A stretch of DNA of 64,000 nt, taken from NCBI RefSeq assembly GCF_001613125.1, contig NZ_BDBT01000008.1, forward strand, positions 62,001-126,000, given 5' to 3'. Shown one piece after another: positions 47,590-55,359 of this stretch. Origin of the DNA: Nocardia shimofusensis NBRC 100134. Its GTDB lineage: Bacteria > Actinomycetota > Actinomycetes > Mycobacteriales > Mycobacteriaceae. The stretch's first letter is position 1. Every line of letters begins with the position of its first letter. The notes beneath the pieces were generated by a model. That model saw nothing but the letters and a program-made list of their open reading frames with translations, did not search any database and was not told the DNA's origin. A program made the translations under genes and the position numbers.

Positions 47590-48579
47590 TCAGGAGTGCG
47601 GTGGATAGGGCGCGCCCTGGATCAGGCCGCTCGCCCAGCCCACCGTCCACTGTGTGGCGGTCGTGCCGTTCTCGTCGACGGCGTAGGTGTTGTACAGCGC
47701 GTGCACCGGATTCCCGGCCGCGCGCACCAGGCTCAACACGCTGGGAATCCAGTTCACCGGGTTCAGCGCCTGCTTGGGTGAATCGCAGATCATGTCGCCC
47801 GGTGCGCAGATGGTGTAGGTGCGCTCGGCCAGTTCGCCGAAGCCCGAACGCGCGCCGGTCATCGTGATGCCGGGCACCTTCAAGCCGTTCAGCGCGACCT
47901 CGGCGCCCTCGCCGGGCGGCGGCGGACCGATCTCGACGGCCTGCCCCGGTCCGGACAGGCCGGTGCGCCTGCCGTCGGCGATCAACGCGACGCCGAGCAC
48001 CTTGTCGGCGGGCACCGGGCCCTCGCCCGCGCCGATCCGCTCGGCCACGTCGCCGACGATGACCGCGCCCTGGGAGAAGCCGGCCAGCACGTAGGTGGTC
48101 AAGGGGCATTCCCGCGCCCGCTCGGTCAGCACCTCGACGGTGCGCTGGGTGCCCTCGGAGCGGCTGTTGTTGTAGGACTGCTGCCCGTCCGGCGGGATCG
48201 CCACCGGATTGGAGAACTGGGCCACGTACGGCACGGTGTAGACGTCCAGGCGCTGCGCCGGGAACTGTTGGCGCAGCGGTCCGGTGACATTGAGCATCAG
48301 CGACAGCGGGTTGGCCGTCGGATTGCGCGGGTCGTCGATGCTGCTGGACTCCCAGGTGCCCGGAACCGAGACGAGTTGCACGTCGGGGCAACTCGCCGGC
48401 TGACTGATGGGCGGGCCGGGCGGCTGCGGCCCCGGACCGGGTACCCGCAGCCTGCCCGCGAGCAGGAACCACAGCAACACGATCACCGCGATCAACAGCA
48501 CGGCGATCAACAGCGCGAACAGACAACCCACCGGCCGGAACCGGCGGGCCGTCTGCCCGCGCCCGCGACGTGCGCTCAC
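47590..48579 (-). CDS. Cutinase-family lipase/thioesterase, Rv3802c-like
   Basis: A 329-residue envelope serine hydrolase anchored by one N-terminal membrane helix (GCLFALLIAVLLIAVIVLLW) after a basic start. A Pro-rich spacer follows, then the cutinase domain from about residue 60: CPDVQLVSVPGTWESSS, nucleophile elbow LAGFSQGAVIVGD, a Cys/Asp pair in YTICAPGDMICDS and a late His in AGNPVHALYNTY. Rv3802c is an essential phospholipase/thioesterase of the mycolate cluster. GTG 48579 overlaps the stop of the DUF732 lipoprotein gene (GTGA), so both are coupled. Confidence 0.93.
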   Translation of the reverse strand: MSARRGRGQTARRFRPVGCLFALLIAVLLIAVIVLLWFLLAGRLRVPGPGPQPPGPPISQPASCPDVQLVSVPGTWESSSIDDPRNPTANPLSLMLNVTGPLRQQFPAQRLDVYTVPYVAQFSNPVAIPPDGQQSYNNSRSEGTQRTVEVLTERARECPLTTYVLAGFSQGAVIVGDVAERIGAGEGPVPADKVLGVALIADGRRTGLSGPGQAVEIGPPPPGEGAEVALNGLKVPGITMTGARSGFGELAERTYTICAPGDMICDSPKQALNPVNWIPSVLSLVRAAGNPVHALYNTYAVDENGTTATQWTVGWASGLIQGAPYPPHS

Positions 48580-49121
48580 TGGCAGTAGGTCTGCTTGGCG
48601 GTGTCGATGTAGATCCGGCCTGCTTCCTCGACCGGCATCTTCGACGGATCGAAGGCCGCGTCCGAACCCGCCATCGCGTTGACGAAGGTGGTCAGGTCGC
48701 TCTCGGCCGCGCCCGCGGCCACACCCTGGCACACGTAGGTGGCGACACTGAGCGCGATGTCCGGGCTGGAGGGCTTGATGCCCTTCTCCTCGAGCGCGGC
48801 GAGGAACTGCTTGTCCTTGTCGCTGAGACCGGAGGTGTCGGCCTCGGGGATCTGCTCGTTCGGCACCGGCTGCGGCCGCTCGGGGGCGGCGGTCTCGGTC
48901 TGCTGCTCCGGCTGCTGCTCCGGCGCGGGCGCGGGCGATTCCGGAGCCGGGCTCGCGGGCTCGCCCTCCTGGGAGCTGGGAGCGGCGGCCGATGAGGTCG
49001 CCGTGGTGGTCAACGTCGGCGTGCTCGTTGCGGTCGAATCGTCATCGCCGCAGCCGGCGAGCAGACCGGTGGCCGCGATCGCCACGGCAACGCCGAAAAC
49101 CTTTCCACGAATCCGGTGCAT
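48576..49121 (-). CDS. DUF732 lipoprotein
   Basis: A 181-residue predicted lipoprotein. The signal peptide GKVFGVAVAIAATGLLAGCG ends in the lipobox LAGC. A Ser/Thr/Pro/Glu/Gln-rich tether of about 75 residues follows, then a C-terminal DUF732 domain (LSDKDKQFLAALEEKGIKPS, ATYVCQGVAAG, ending KQTYCQ) with two cysteines likely to pair. DUF732 proteins are small secreted helical domains frequent in mycolate producers with no settled function. ATG 49121 gives the signal peptide directly; a longer frame upstream is unlikely. The stop overlaps the start of the cutinase-like gene by four bases, so it may act with it. Confidence 0.88.
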   Translation of the reverse strand: MHRIRGKVFGVAVAIAATGLLAGCGDDDSTATSTPTLTTTATSSAAAPSSQEGEPASPAPESPAPAPEQQPEQQTETAAPERPQPVPNEQIPEADTSGLSDKDKQFLAALEEKGIKPSSPDIALSVATYVCQGVAAGAAESDLTTFVNAMAGSDAAFDPSKMPVEEAGRIYIDTAKQTYCQ

Positions 49122-49194
49122 GTATGTGGTGTCCTCGATCTGTGCGCAAGGGGGTTCGGTCGGCCCCCAGGGTAACGGCATCGGCCGCCGCCGG

Positions 49195-51069
49195 TCAGAC
49201 GGAGTGAATCTCCGCCTTGCCGTCGCGCACGGTGACGAACCCGGCCTGGAAGTTCTGCTGCACGCCTCCGGAGACCGGGAACTCGTCGCTGATCGGGAAG
49301 CCGAGCCTGCCGTTCTCGAAGCCCTCGGACTGCCAGGCGTCCATGATCGGGCCGTTGCGGACCGCCCAGGCGCCCGACAGCGGGCTCCAGTAGATGCTGC
49401 CGCCTTCGAACCGGCTGAACCGGCCCAGATCCTTCAGCGGGGCCTCCTCCGCCGCCGGGAAGCCGAGCCAACTGCTTTCGTATCCCATCTGCGCGTACTT
49501 GCCCAGGACCAGACCCTGCACCCGGAACACTCCGGTGTTCGGGCTGTAGTAGAACGGCCCGCCCTCGAAGGCCTGCACCGCGCCGGGCTTGTTCGGCGTC
49601 TGGACCTCCGGACCGATCGGGTAGCCCGCCGGGCCGCGCTCGTGACCCTGCTTGCCCCATTCTTCGAGAATCGCCCCGCGCACCACCTGCGCGCCGGTCT
49701 GCGGTGTCCAGTACAGCGCGCCGTGCTGGAAGGACTGCACCCGCCCGCGGCCGTCGCCCAGATCGCGTTCACCGCCGGTCGGCAGGCCGAGCACGCCGTC
49801 CGGACCACCCGCGGCCTGGTAGCCACCGCCGATCATGCCTGCGACCACGTGCGCACCGCTCTCGGGCGAGAAGAACACCCGCCCGCCCCGGAAGTCCTGG
49901 GCCACCCCGCCTTTCACCCGGTATTCGCCGGTGAGGCATTCGCCCAGCCAGCCGTTGCCCGCCACCACCGGCGCGATCGCGCCGCCGGGAGCGCACGCGG
50001 GCTTGTCCGGCTCCACGGCCAGCGCGGCCGCGGCCTGCGGCCAGGACTGCCGCATCTCGAAATCCCAGTACGGCCAGCTGTGCGTACCGGAGGCGCGGTA
50101 GTTCACCGTCGCCGGGATCTTCAGCTCGCCCAGCTTGGTCACGAAGTTCTGCGAGGTCAGCCTGGACAGGATCTCCAGGCCGGTGCCCCCGTAGTTGGTG
50201 CTCACGCCGGGGATGCCGGATGCCTGGTCGAACGGCCCCGTGGTGCCGCTGCCGCTGGAGATGTAGAGGCTGACGCCCGCGAGCTTGTCGGCCAGCAGGT
50301 ACGGGTCGTGTGCGGCCCACTCGGGATTCGACGGCGGGCCCCACATGGCGTCGGAGTCGAAGCCGCCCGCGTCGCGCATGGCGAACTCGATGGCCTGCGG
50401 CATGCCGAGGGTCGTGGTGGTGAGAAAGCCCGAGTAGGACGCGGCGTAGCGGGCGAAACCGGGGTTGCGTCCGGCCAGGAACATCGCCGCCGTGCCGCCC
50501 ATCGACAGCCCGGCCAGGCCGCGCGCGTCGGTGGCGCGCCACTGGCTCTCCAGCAGCGGCGGCAGCTCCTTGGTCAGAAAGGTCTCCCACTGGTAGTTGC
50601 GTCCGTTGTCCGGACGCAGCCAGTCGGCGTAGAAGCTGGACTGGCCGCCCACCGGGAGCACCACGGTCACGTTCTTGTCGGCGAAGAACTCCGCGGCGCC
50701 TGCATCCTTGGTCCAGCCGCTCTCGTCGTCGTCGGCGCGCAATCCGTCCAGCAGGAACAGAGCCGGAAACCTGGTGTCGGGCCGGGCATTCCAGTCGCGC
50801 GCGAGCAGCAGCTGCACCTGAACGGGGGCGCCCATGGCAGGTGAGGTGACCCACAGCGTGACCCGTCGATCGTTCAGCCAGACCGCCTGCTGGACAGTTG
50901 CTCCAGAAGCCGCCGCTGTCGGCTCAGCGACCGCTTTCACACTCATCGGGGTCGTCGTGATCGCCGTCGGCAGCAGAGTCATCGCGGCGACCAGGGCGAA
51001 TCCACCGAAGATCGACCGGACACCGCCAGCGCGGCGCCGACTCGGCATACTCCAAGCAAATCCGGCCAC
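49195..51069 (-). CDS. Antigen-85-type mycolyltransferase fused to LGFP repeats
   Basis: About 624 residues. A signal peptide or anchor leads into an antigen-85 esterase domain (about 60-345): FPALFLLDGLRADDDESGW, VVLPVGGQSSFYADW, nucleophile GLSMGGTA, the Glu in GLEILSRLTS and the His in GTHSWPYWDFEM. The C-terminal 270 residues hold four to five LGFP repeats (for example GPAGYPIGPE, SSWLGFPAAE, NGRLGFPISD, each followed by an FxGGxxYxSP-like stretch). This layout is like the corynebacterial mycolyltransferase PS1/Cmt1. LGFP repeats are thought to bind the cell wall. GTG 51069 or ATG 51048 could start it. It is the last of four tandem mycolyltransferase genes. Confidence 0.93.
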   Translation of the reverse strand: MAGFAWSMPSRRRAGGVRSIFGGFALVAAMTLLPTAITTTPMSVKAVAEPTAAASGATVQQAVWLNDRRVTLWVTSPAMGAPVQVQLLLARDWNARPDTRFPALFLLDGLRADDDESGWTKDAGAAEFFADKNVTVVLPVGGQSSFYADWLRPDNGRNYQWETFLTKELPPLLESQWRATDARGLAGLSMGGTAAMFLAGRNPGFARYAASYSGFLTTTTLGMPQAIEFAMRDAGGFDSDAMWGPPSNPEWAAHDPYLLADKLAGVSLYISSGSGTTGPFDQASGIPGVSTNYGGTGLEILSRLTSQNFVTKLGELKIPATVNYRASGTHSWPYWDFEMRQSWPQAAAALAVEPDKPACAPGGAIAPVVAGNGWLGECLTGEYRVKGGVAQDFRGGRVFFSPESGAHVVAGMIGGGYQAAGGPDGVLGLPTGGERDLGDGRGRVQSFQHGALYWTPQTGAQVVRGAILEEWGKQGHERGPAGYPIGPEVQTPNKPGAVQAFEGGPFYYSPNTGVFRVQGLVLGKYAQMGYESSWLGFPAAEEAPLKDLGRFSRFEGGSIYWSPLSGAWAVRNGPIMDAWQSEGFENGRLGFPISDEFPVSGGVQQNFQAGFVTVRDGKAEIHSV

Positions 51070-51144
51070 CCGCTGTTTGTACCCCGGTCGAAGCGGGATT
51101 CCGGGTAAGGCACGCCGCGCGTGAGCAAGCGGTGACCGGAACGA

Positions 51145-51184
51145 ACGAGGCCGTCGCTTCCGGATTCGGAAGCGACGGCCTCGT
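51145..51184 (-). terminator. Hairpin terminator after the third mycolyltransferase gene
   Basis: ACGAGGCCGTCGCTTCCG (51145-51162) pairs perfectly over 18 bp with 51167-51184 around GATT. It lies 57 bases past the stop of the gene at 51242-52279 and before the LGFP-fused gene. Confidence 0.8.
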
Positions 51185-51241
51185 GGTCTTCGTGGCCGGT
51201 CCGTGGTGGACCGGGCCCGTCTCAGACGGTGGGTTCGGTGG

Positions 51242-52279
51242 TCACCAGGCGCCGGTGGCGTCCAGAATGCCCTGACGCGAGTTCCACAGCTGCGACTCCC
51301 AGTACTTCCAGGAGTGCGTGCCGGTGGCGGGGAAGTCGAAGTGCGCCGGGATGTTCAGCGACTTCAGACGGACCTGGAACGCGCGGGTGTTGACCAGCGA
51401 GAGGGCTTCCAGCGCCATCGCGTTGCCGGTGTTGAACACGCCGACCGCCGAGTTCGGGCGATCGTGCTGGCCCGGCAGGCCGCTGGAGGCCGAGATGTAC
51501 ATCGGCAGGCCACGCAGCTGCGGCGCGAACACGAACGGATCCATGCGCAGCCACTGCGGGCTCCACGGGGCGGCCATCGAGTCGACGTTGTAGCGGCCCG
51601 CGTCGAGCATCGCGATGCGGATCGCCTCACGCATGCCCGGCGCCGAGATGTTCAGGTAGCCGGAGTAGGACGCGGCGTACTTGAACTGATCGCGGTGGTA
51701 GGCGGCCAGTGCCAGCGCGGCGCTGCCGCCCATGGACAGACCGGCGACGGCGTTGTTGGTCTTGGAAACACCGTATCCGGCAAGGAAGTTCGGCAGTTCC
51801 TCGGTCAGGAAGGTTTCCCACTTGTAGGTGGTCTTCTGGCCGTTGGTGCTGGAGGGGGCGTACCAGTCGGTGTAGAAGCTGGACTCACCGCCGACCGGCA
51901 TCACCAGGGTGATGTTGGCGTCCTTGAACTGGTCGACGGCGTTGGTCTCGAAGGACCAGGCGTTGCGGTCGTCACGCGCCCGCATGCCGTCGAGCAGGTA
52001 CAGCGCGGCGCTGCCGCCACGCGAGGCCCACTGGACCTGAACCTTGATCGGACCCATGGAGGAGGGAACCATCAGCTCTTCGTATCCACCGGCCGGCGCG
52101 CGCAGCACCGGGGCGTGCACGGGAGCGGCGGTAGCGACCGTCGGGGCCGCCACTCCGGCGGCGAGCGGTAGCGCCAGCGTGGCGGCACCCACTGCCAGGA
52201 TCCGATGACGCCAACCGCGAGGTGTGCCTCGCTTACCCGACGGGACTCTCTTCGGCGCGGCGGCCCTGCCGAATCGCAT
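51242..52279 (-). CDS. Antigen-85-type mycolyltransferase/trehalose dimycolate synthase
   Basis: A 345-residue secreted mycolyltransferase. The signal peptide (HRILAVGAATLALPLAAGVA) has a basic start, and mature protein begins near AAPVHAPV. The domain is closest to classical FbpA/B/C of the four: MVPSSMGPIKVQVQWASRGG, ALYLLDGMRARDDRNAWSFE, LVMPVGGESSFYTDWYAPSS, TYKWETFLTEELPNFL, nucleophile AGLSMGGSAA, the Glu in MALEALSLVN and the His in GTHSWKYWESQL. It transfers mycolate between trehalose monomycolate molecules or to arabinan. ATG 52279 follows AAAGAGAG. A terminator follows, so it is a single transcript unit with a long leader. Confidence 0.93.
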   Translation of the reverse strand: MRFGRAAAPKRVPSGKRGTPRGWRHRILAVGAATLALPLAAGVAAPTVATAAPVHAPVLRAPAGGYEELMVPSSMGPIKVQVQWASRGGSAALYLLDGMRARDDRNAWSFETNAVDQFKDANITLVMPVGGESSFYTDWYAPSSTNGQKTTYKWETFLTEELPNFLAGYGVSKTNNAVAGLSMGGSAALALAAYHRDQFKYAASYSGYLNISAPGMREAIRIAMLDAGRYNVDSMAAPWSPQWLRMDPFVFAPQLRGLPMYISASSGLPGQHDRPNSAVGVFNTGNAMALEALSLVNTRAFQVRLKSLNIPAHFDFPATGTHSWKYWESQLWNSRQGILDATGAW

Positions 52280-52646
52280 GAATGTCGCTCTCTTTCTGCT
52301 GTTGTGGTGTAGCCACGCCGAGCCGACGCGGCACCACCCGTGCTGCCAACGAGACGCACGTCACCACGCACCGGCCCCGACAGTCCGGCGCTTGGTGACG
52401 GCGCTACAACGATCTGGTCACACTTGTGCTCGCGGAAGAATATTCGACCGGAGATTTCCCGGCAAGACCGAGATATTTCCGTTGGCCGATATCCCACCAC
52501 GCACGGCAGTGTGATCGTGCGGTGACCATACCGCGTTCGCGCCGCGATGTCGTCTCGGATGCCGGATTGCCGTCGGCCGATGCCAAGTCGCGCACCGGAA
52601 TCCGCCGGGCGCGCGGCGGCGCACCCGGCGGTTCGTTATCGCTGCG
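52280..52646. other. 367-bp gap between mycolyltransferase genes
   Basis: No convincing gene on either strand. It should contain the promoter and leader of the gene ending at 51242. The part near 52425-52490 is AT-richer than its surroundings and holds the palindrome GAATATTC (52438-52445). I saw no perfect hairpin terminator after the gene at 52647. Nothing further can be assigned. Confidence 0.5.
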
Positions 52647-53726
52647 CTAACCGATATGCGCCGACATATCCGGCAACATCCTGGTGGCCTCGTCACGCCA
52701 GTTGTTCCACGCGTGGATTCCGAATGGCGGGAACGAATACACCGCGTTGCCGCCGCCCAAGGTCGCCATCCGCACCTGGAACGAACGCGTATTCGCCAGC
52801 GCGAGCGCTTCGAGCATCATGCCGTTGAGGGTGCCGAAACTCGGCGGGTCCGAGGATGAGGGCAGGCCACTGGCCGCCGCGACCCAGATCCGAGTGCCGT
52901 TTCTCACCAAGTTGGGCGCGAACACGAACGGATCCATGCGCAGCCACTGCGGACCCCACGGCGGTGCCATGGCATCGACGTTGTAGCCGCCCGCGTCGAG
53001 CATCGCGAGACGGATGGCCTCGCGCATGCCCGGGGCGGAGATGTTGAGGTAGCCGGAGAACGAGCCGGCGAAGCTGAACTGATCCGGGTGATAGGCCGCC
53101 AGCGTCAGCGCGGCCGAGCCGCCCATGGACAGGCCGAACGCGCCGTTGCGGTACGGATTGAACCCCAGCCGGTCGCGCAGCGCCCAGCGCAGGTTGTTGG
53201 TCAGGAAGGACTCCCAGGTGTAGCGATAGCTCTTGCCCGGACCGCCGGTGAACCCGTTCAAGCCGCCCGAACCCGTACTCGATCCGCTGCCCGCCGGAAT
53301 GCCGAAGAATTCACTCGGCGCGTTCCAATCGGCGTAGAAACTCGACATACCGCCGACCGGCATCACCACATTGATGTTCCAGGAGGCCAGCAGCGCCGGG
53401 ATATCGGTCTCGATTTCCCAGCCGTTGAGTGTCTCCGGCGCGCGCATCCCGTCGAGCACATAGACGACGCGATTGGTGTTGCCGTTCGCGGCTCGCAGCA
53501 CACGGGTTTTGATAGCGCCCATATCGGAATCGACCCAGAAATCGAACGCCCGGGGGTCGAATGCGGCCGAGGCCGCCGCTCCGCCGCCTGCCATCGAGAC
53601 CCCGAAGGGCACCAGCAACGCGGTTGCCAGTCCGGCCGCCCAGCCTCGCCTCCACGAGCGCGATGTGGACCCACCGCGCGATCCGGACGCCCTCGGCGTC
53701 GCACGTTTCCAGCGGAGACCTCGCAT
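52647..53726 (-). CDS. Antigen-85-type mycolyltransferase with a Gly/Ser-rich insertion
   Basis: A 359-residue secreted mycolyltransferase paralogous to the gene at 54069. A basic N-terminus and signal peptide (GWAAGLATALLVPFGVSMAG) precede mature AFDPRAFDFWVDSDMGAIKT. Motifs: VVYVLDGMRAPETLNGWEIE, VVMPVGGMSSFYADWNAPSE, nucleophile FGLSMGGSAALTL, the Glu in MMLEALALANTR and the His in GIHAWNNWRDEA. A Gly/Ser-rich insertion (SGSSTGSGGLNGFTGG) precedes the YTWESFLTNN segment. The Cys found in M. tuberculosis antigen 85 (LWVYCGNG) is absent (IWVAAASG). ATG 53726 follows AGAAAGG. Confidence 0.92.
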   Translation of the reverse strand: MRGLRWKRATPRASGSRGGSTSRSWRRGWAAGLATALLVPFGVSMAGGGAAASAAFDPRAFDFWVDSDMGAIKTRVLRAANGNTNRVVYVLDGMRAPETLNGWEIETDIPALLASWNINVVMPVGGMSSFYADWNAPSEFFGIPAGSGSSTGSGGLNGFTGGPGKSYRYTWESFLTNNLRWALRDRLGFNPYRNGAFGLSMGGSAALTLAAYHPDQFSFAGSFSGYLNISAPGMREAIRLAMLDAGGYNVDAMAPPWGPQWLRMDPFVFAPNLVRNGTRIWVAAASGLPSSSDPPSFGTLNGMMLEALALANTRSFQVRMATLGGGNAVYSFPPFGIHAWNNWRDEATRMLPDMSAHIG

Positions 53727-54068
53727 ACCATCGACCTTTCTCCGGGACGATCGGCAACTGTCTAGCTATCTGGCTGGTCGCCTCATCCGAGCCCAGGGAC
53801 AGGTCCGAGAGCGGACCGGGCGAGACGACCTCGGCGCATTCTCTCCGAGTATCAATCGACAACGATCGCCTACATGTTGCTGGAAAGTGATACCGCTCAC
53901 AAGCATGCGAGGCTGCCGCTACTGATTCGTTGCCGATTCGGTTACGGATCTCCCCCGGTCGGGGGCATGAAAAACCGCCCGCGACGTCAACGCCGCGGGC
54001 GGTTGTGGTCCCGCCGGCCGGGTTGCCGGGTGATCGCGCACCCGCCGCCCGGCCCTCGGGGCAATCGG
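53727..54068. other. 342-bp gap between mycolyltransferase genes
   Basis: No convincing gene. It holds the terminator of the gene at 54069 (53969-54004) and, nearer 53727, the leader and presumed promoter of the gene at 52647. No further element is clear. Confidence 0.5.
53969..54004 (-). terminator. Rho-independent terminator with T-tract on the minus strand
   Basis: AACCGCCCGCG (53973-53983) pairs perfectly with 53994-54004. Read on the minus strand the stem is followed by TTTTTC (53974 down to 53969). It lies 65 bases after the stop of the mycolyltransferase gene at 54069. Confidence 0.85.
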
Positions 54069-55112
54069 TCAGCCGATGTGCGCCGACAGATCCGGGATCA
54101 TCCGGTAGACCTCGGTCTCCCAGTAGCGCCAGTTGTGCACGCCGACCGCCGGGAAATCGTAGGTGACATTGTTCGCGCCCAGGGTCGCCATTCGCACCTG
54201 GAAAGCACGGGTATTGGCCAGTGCCAGCGCCTCCAGCCCCATCGCGTTGAGGGTGCCGAAGCTCAGGCCGTCCTGCGCGGCGGGCAGGCCGCTGCCCGCC
54301 GAGACCCACAGGCGGGTGTTGTTGGCCTTCAGCCTGGGCGCGAACACGAACGGGTCCATCCGCAGCCACTGCGGACCCCACGGCGGCGCCATCGAGTCGA
54401 TGTTGTAGCCGCCCGCGTCGATCATCGCGACCCGCAGCGCCTCACGCATACCGGGGGCGGAGACGTTGAGGTAGCCGGAGTAGGACGCGGCGTAGCCGAA
54501 CTGGTCCGGGTGGTAGGCGGCCAGCGTCAGCGCGGCCGAGCCGCCCATCGACAGACCGAACACGCCGTTGCGGTTCGGGTTGAACCCGAGACGGTCGCGC
54601 AGCGCCCAGCGCAGATTGTTGGTCAGGAAGGACTCCCACGTGTAGCGGGTGCTCTTGCCGGGACCGCCCGCCAGCATCTGCATCGCGCCCGAGCCCGACG
54701 AGGACGCCGAGGCCGAGCCGCTGGACCCGCCGCCGATGCCCAGGATGGTGCTCGGGGCATTCCAGTCGGCGTAGAAGCTGGACATGCCGCCGACCGGCAT
54801 GACCACATTGATGTTCCACTTGGTCAGTTCGCGGGCGACTTCGGTGTCGATCTCCCAGCCGCTGAGGTCGTTGCGCGCGCGCATACCGTCGAGCGCGTAG
54901 ACCACACGGTTGGTGTTTCCGTCCGCGGCGCGGAAGATCCTGGATTTGATCGGACCCATGTCCGAGTCCACCCAGAAATCGAATCCGGAGGGGTTGAACG
55001 CCGCCGAGGCGGTGGCTCCACCACCGGCCACCGTCACACCGAGCGGCATCAACACGGCAATCGACATCACCACCGCGCGCTTGAGCCATGCGCCGGCTCT
55101 TCGAGCTCGCAT
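54069..55112 (-). CDS. Antigen-85-type mycolyltransferase with a Gly/Ser-rich insertion
   Basis: A 347-residue secreted mycolyltransferase, near-paralogue of the gene at 52647. Signal peptide (LKRAVVMSIAVLMPLGVTVA), then mature AFNPSGFDFWVDSDMGPIKS. Motifs: VVYALDGMRARNDLSGWEID, VVMPVGGMSSFYADWNAPST, nucleophile FGLSMGGSAALTL, the Glu in MGLEALALANTR and the His in GVHNWRYWETEV. The insertion here is GIGGGSSGSASASSSGSGAM. The usual Cys after the LWV strand is replaced (LWVSAGSG). It is first after aftB in the minus-strand block and ends at a T-tract terminator, so it is not simply cotranscribed with its paralogues. Confidence 0.93.
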   Translation of the reverse strand: MRARRAGAWLKRAVVMSIAVLMPLGVTVAGGGATASAAFNPSGFDFWVDSDMGPIKSRIFRAADGNTNRVVYALDGMRARNDLSGWEIDTEVARELTKWNINVVMPVGGMSSFYADWNAPSTILGIGGGSSGSASASSSGSGAMQMLAGGPGKSTRYTWESFLTNNLRWALRDRLGFNPNRNGVFGLSMGGSAALTLAAYHPDQFGYAASYSGYLNVSAPGMREALRVAMIDAGGYNIDSMAPPWGPQWLRMDPFVFAPRLKANNTRLWVSAGSGLPAAQDGLSFGTLNAMGLEALALANTRAFQVRMATLGANNVTYDFPAVGVHNWRYWETEVYRMIPDLSAHIG

Positions 55113-55359
55113 CTTCTTTTCGGCCTTTCCTTCGAGCGGCCGGACTCGACCGCGTCCAGCGGCGCCTGGGCCACCGGAATTGAACTAAGTCCAGAACACG
55201 CCCGCGGGCGTCGCGGACGAGCCTAACTCCCTACCCCGCCACGGACGTTACCAAACCGAGACAAAGAGGTATATCCCACTATCACACTGCAACCTCTGCG
55301 CCAAGAGTGCACGTTCGAGGCCCGTGTGACAACCCGTGATGTTTATCGGCTCGGCGAAC

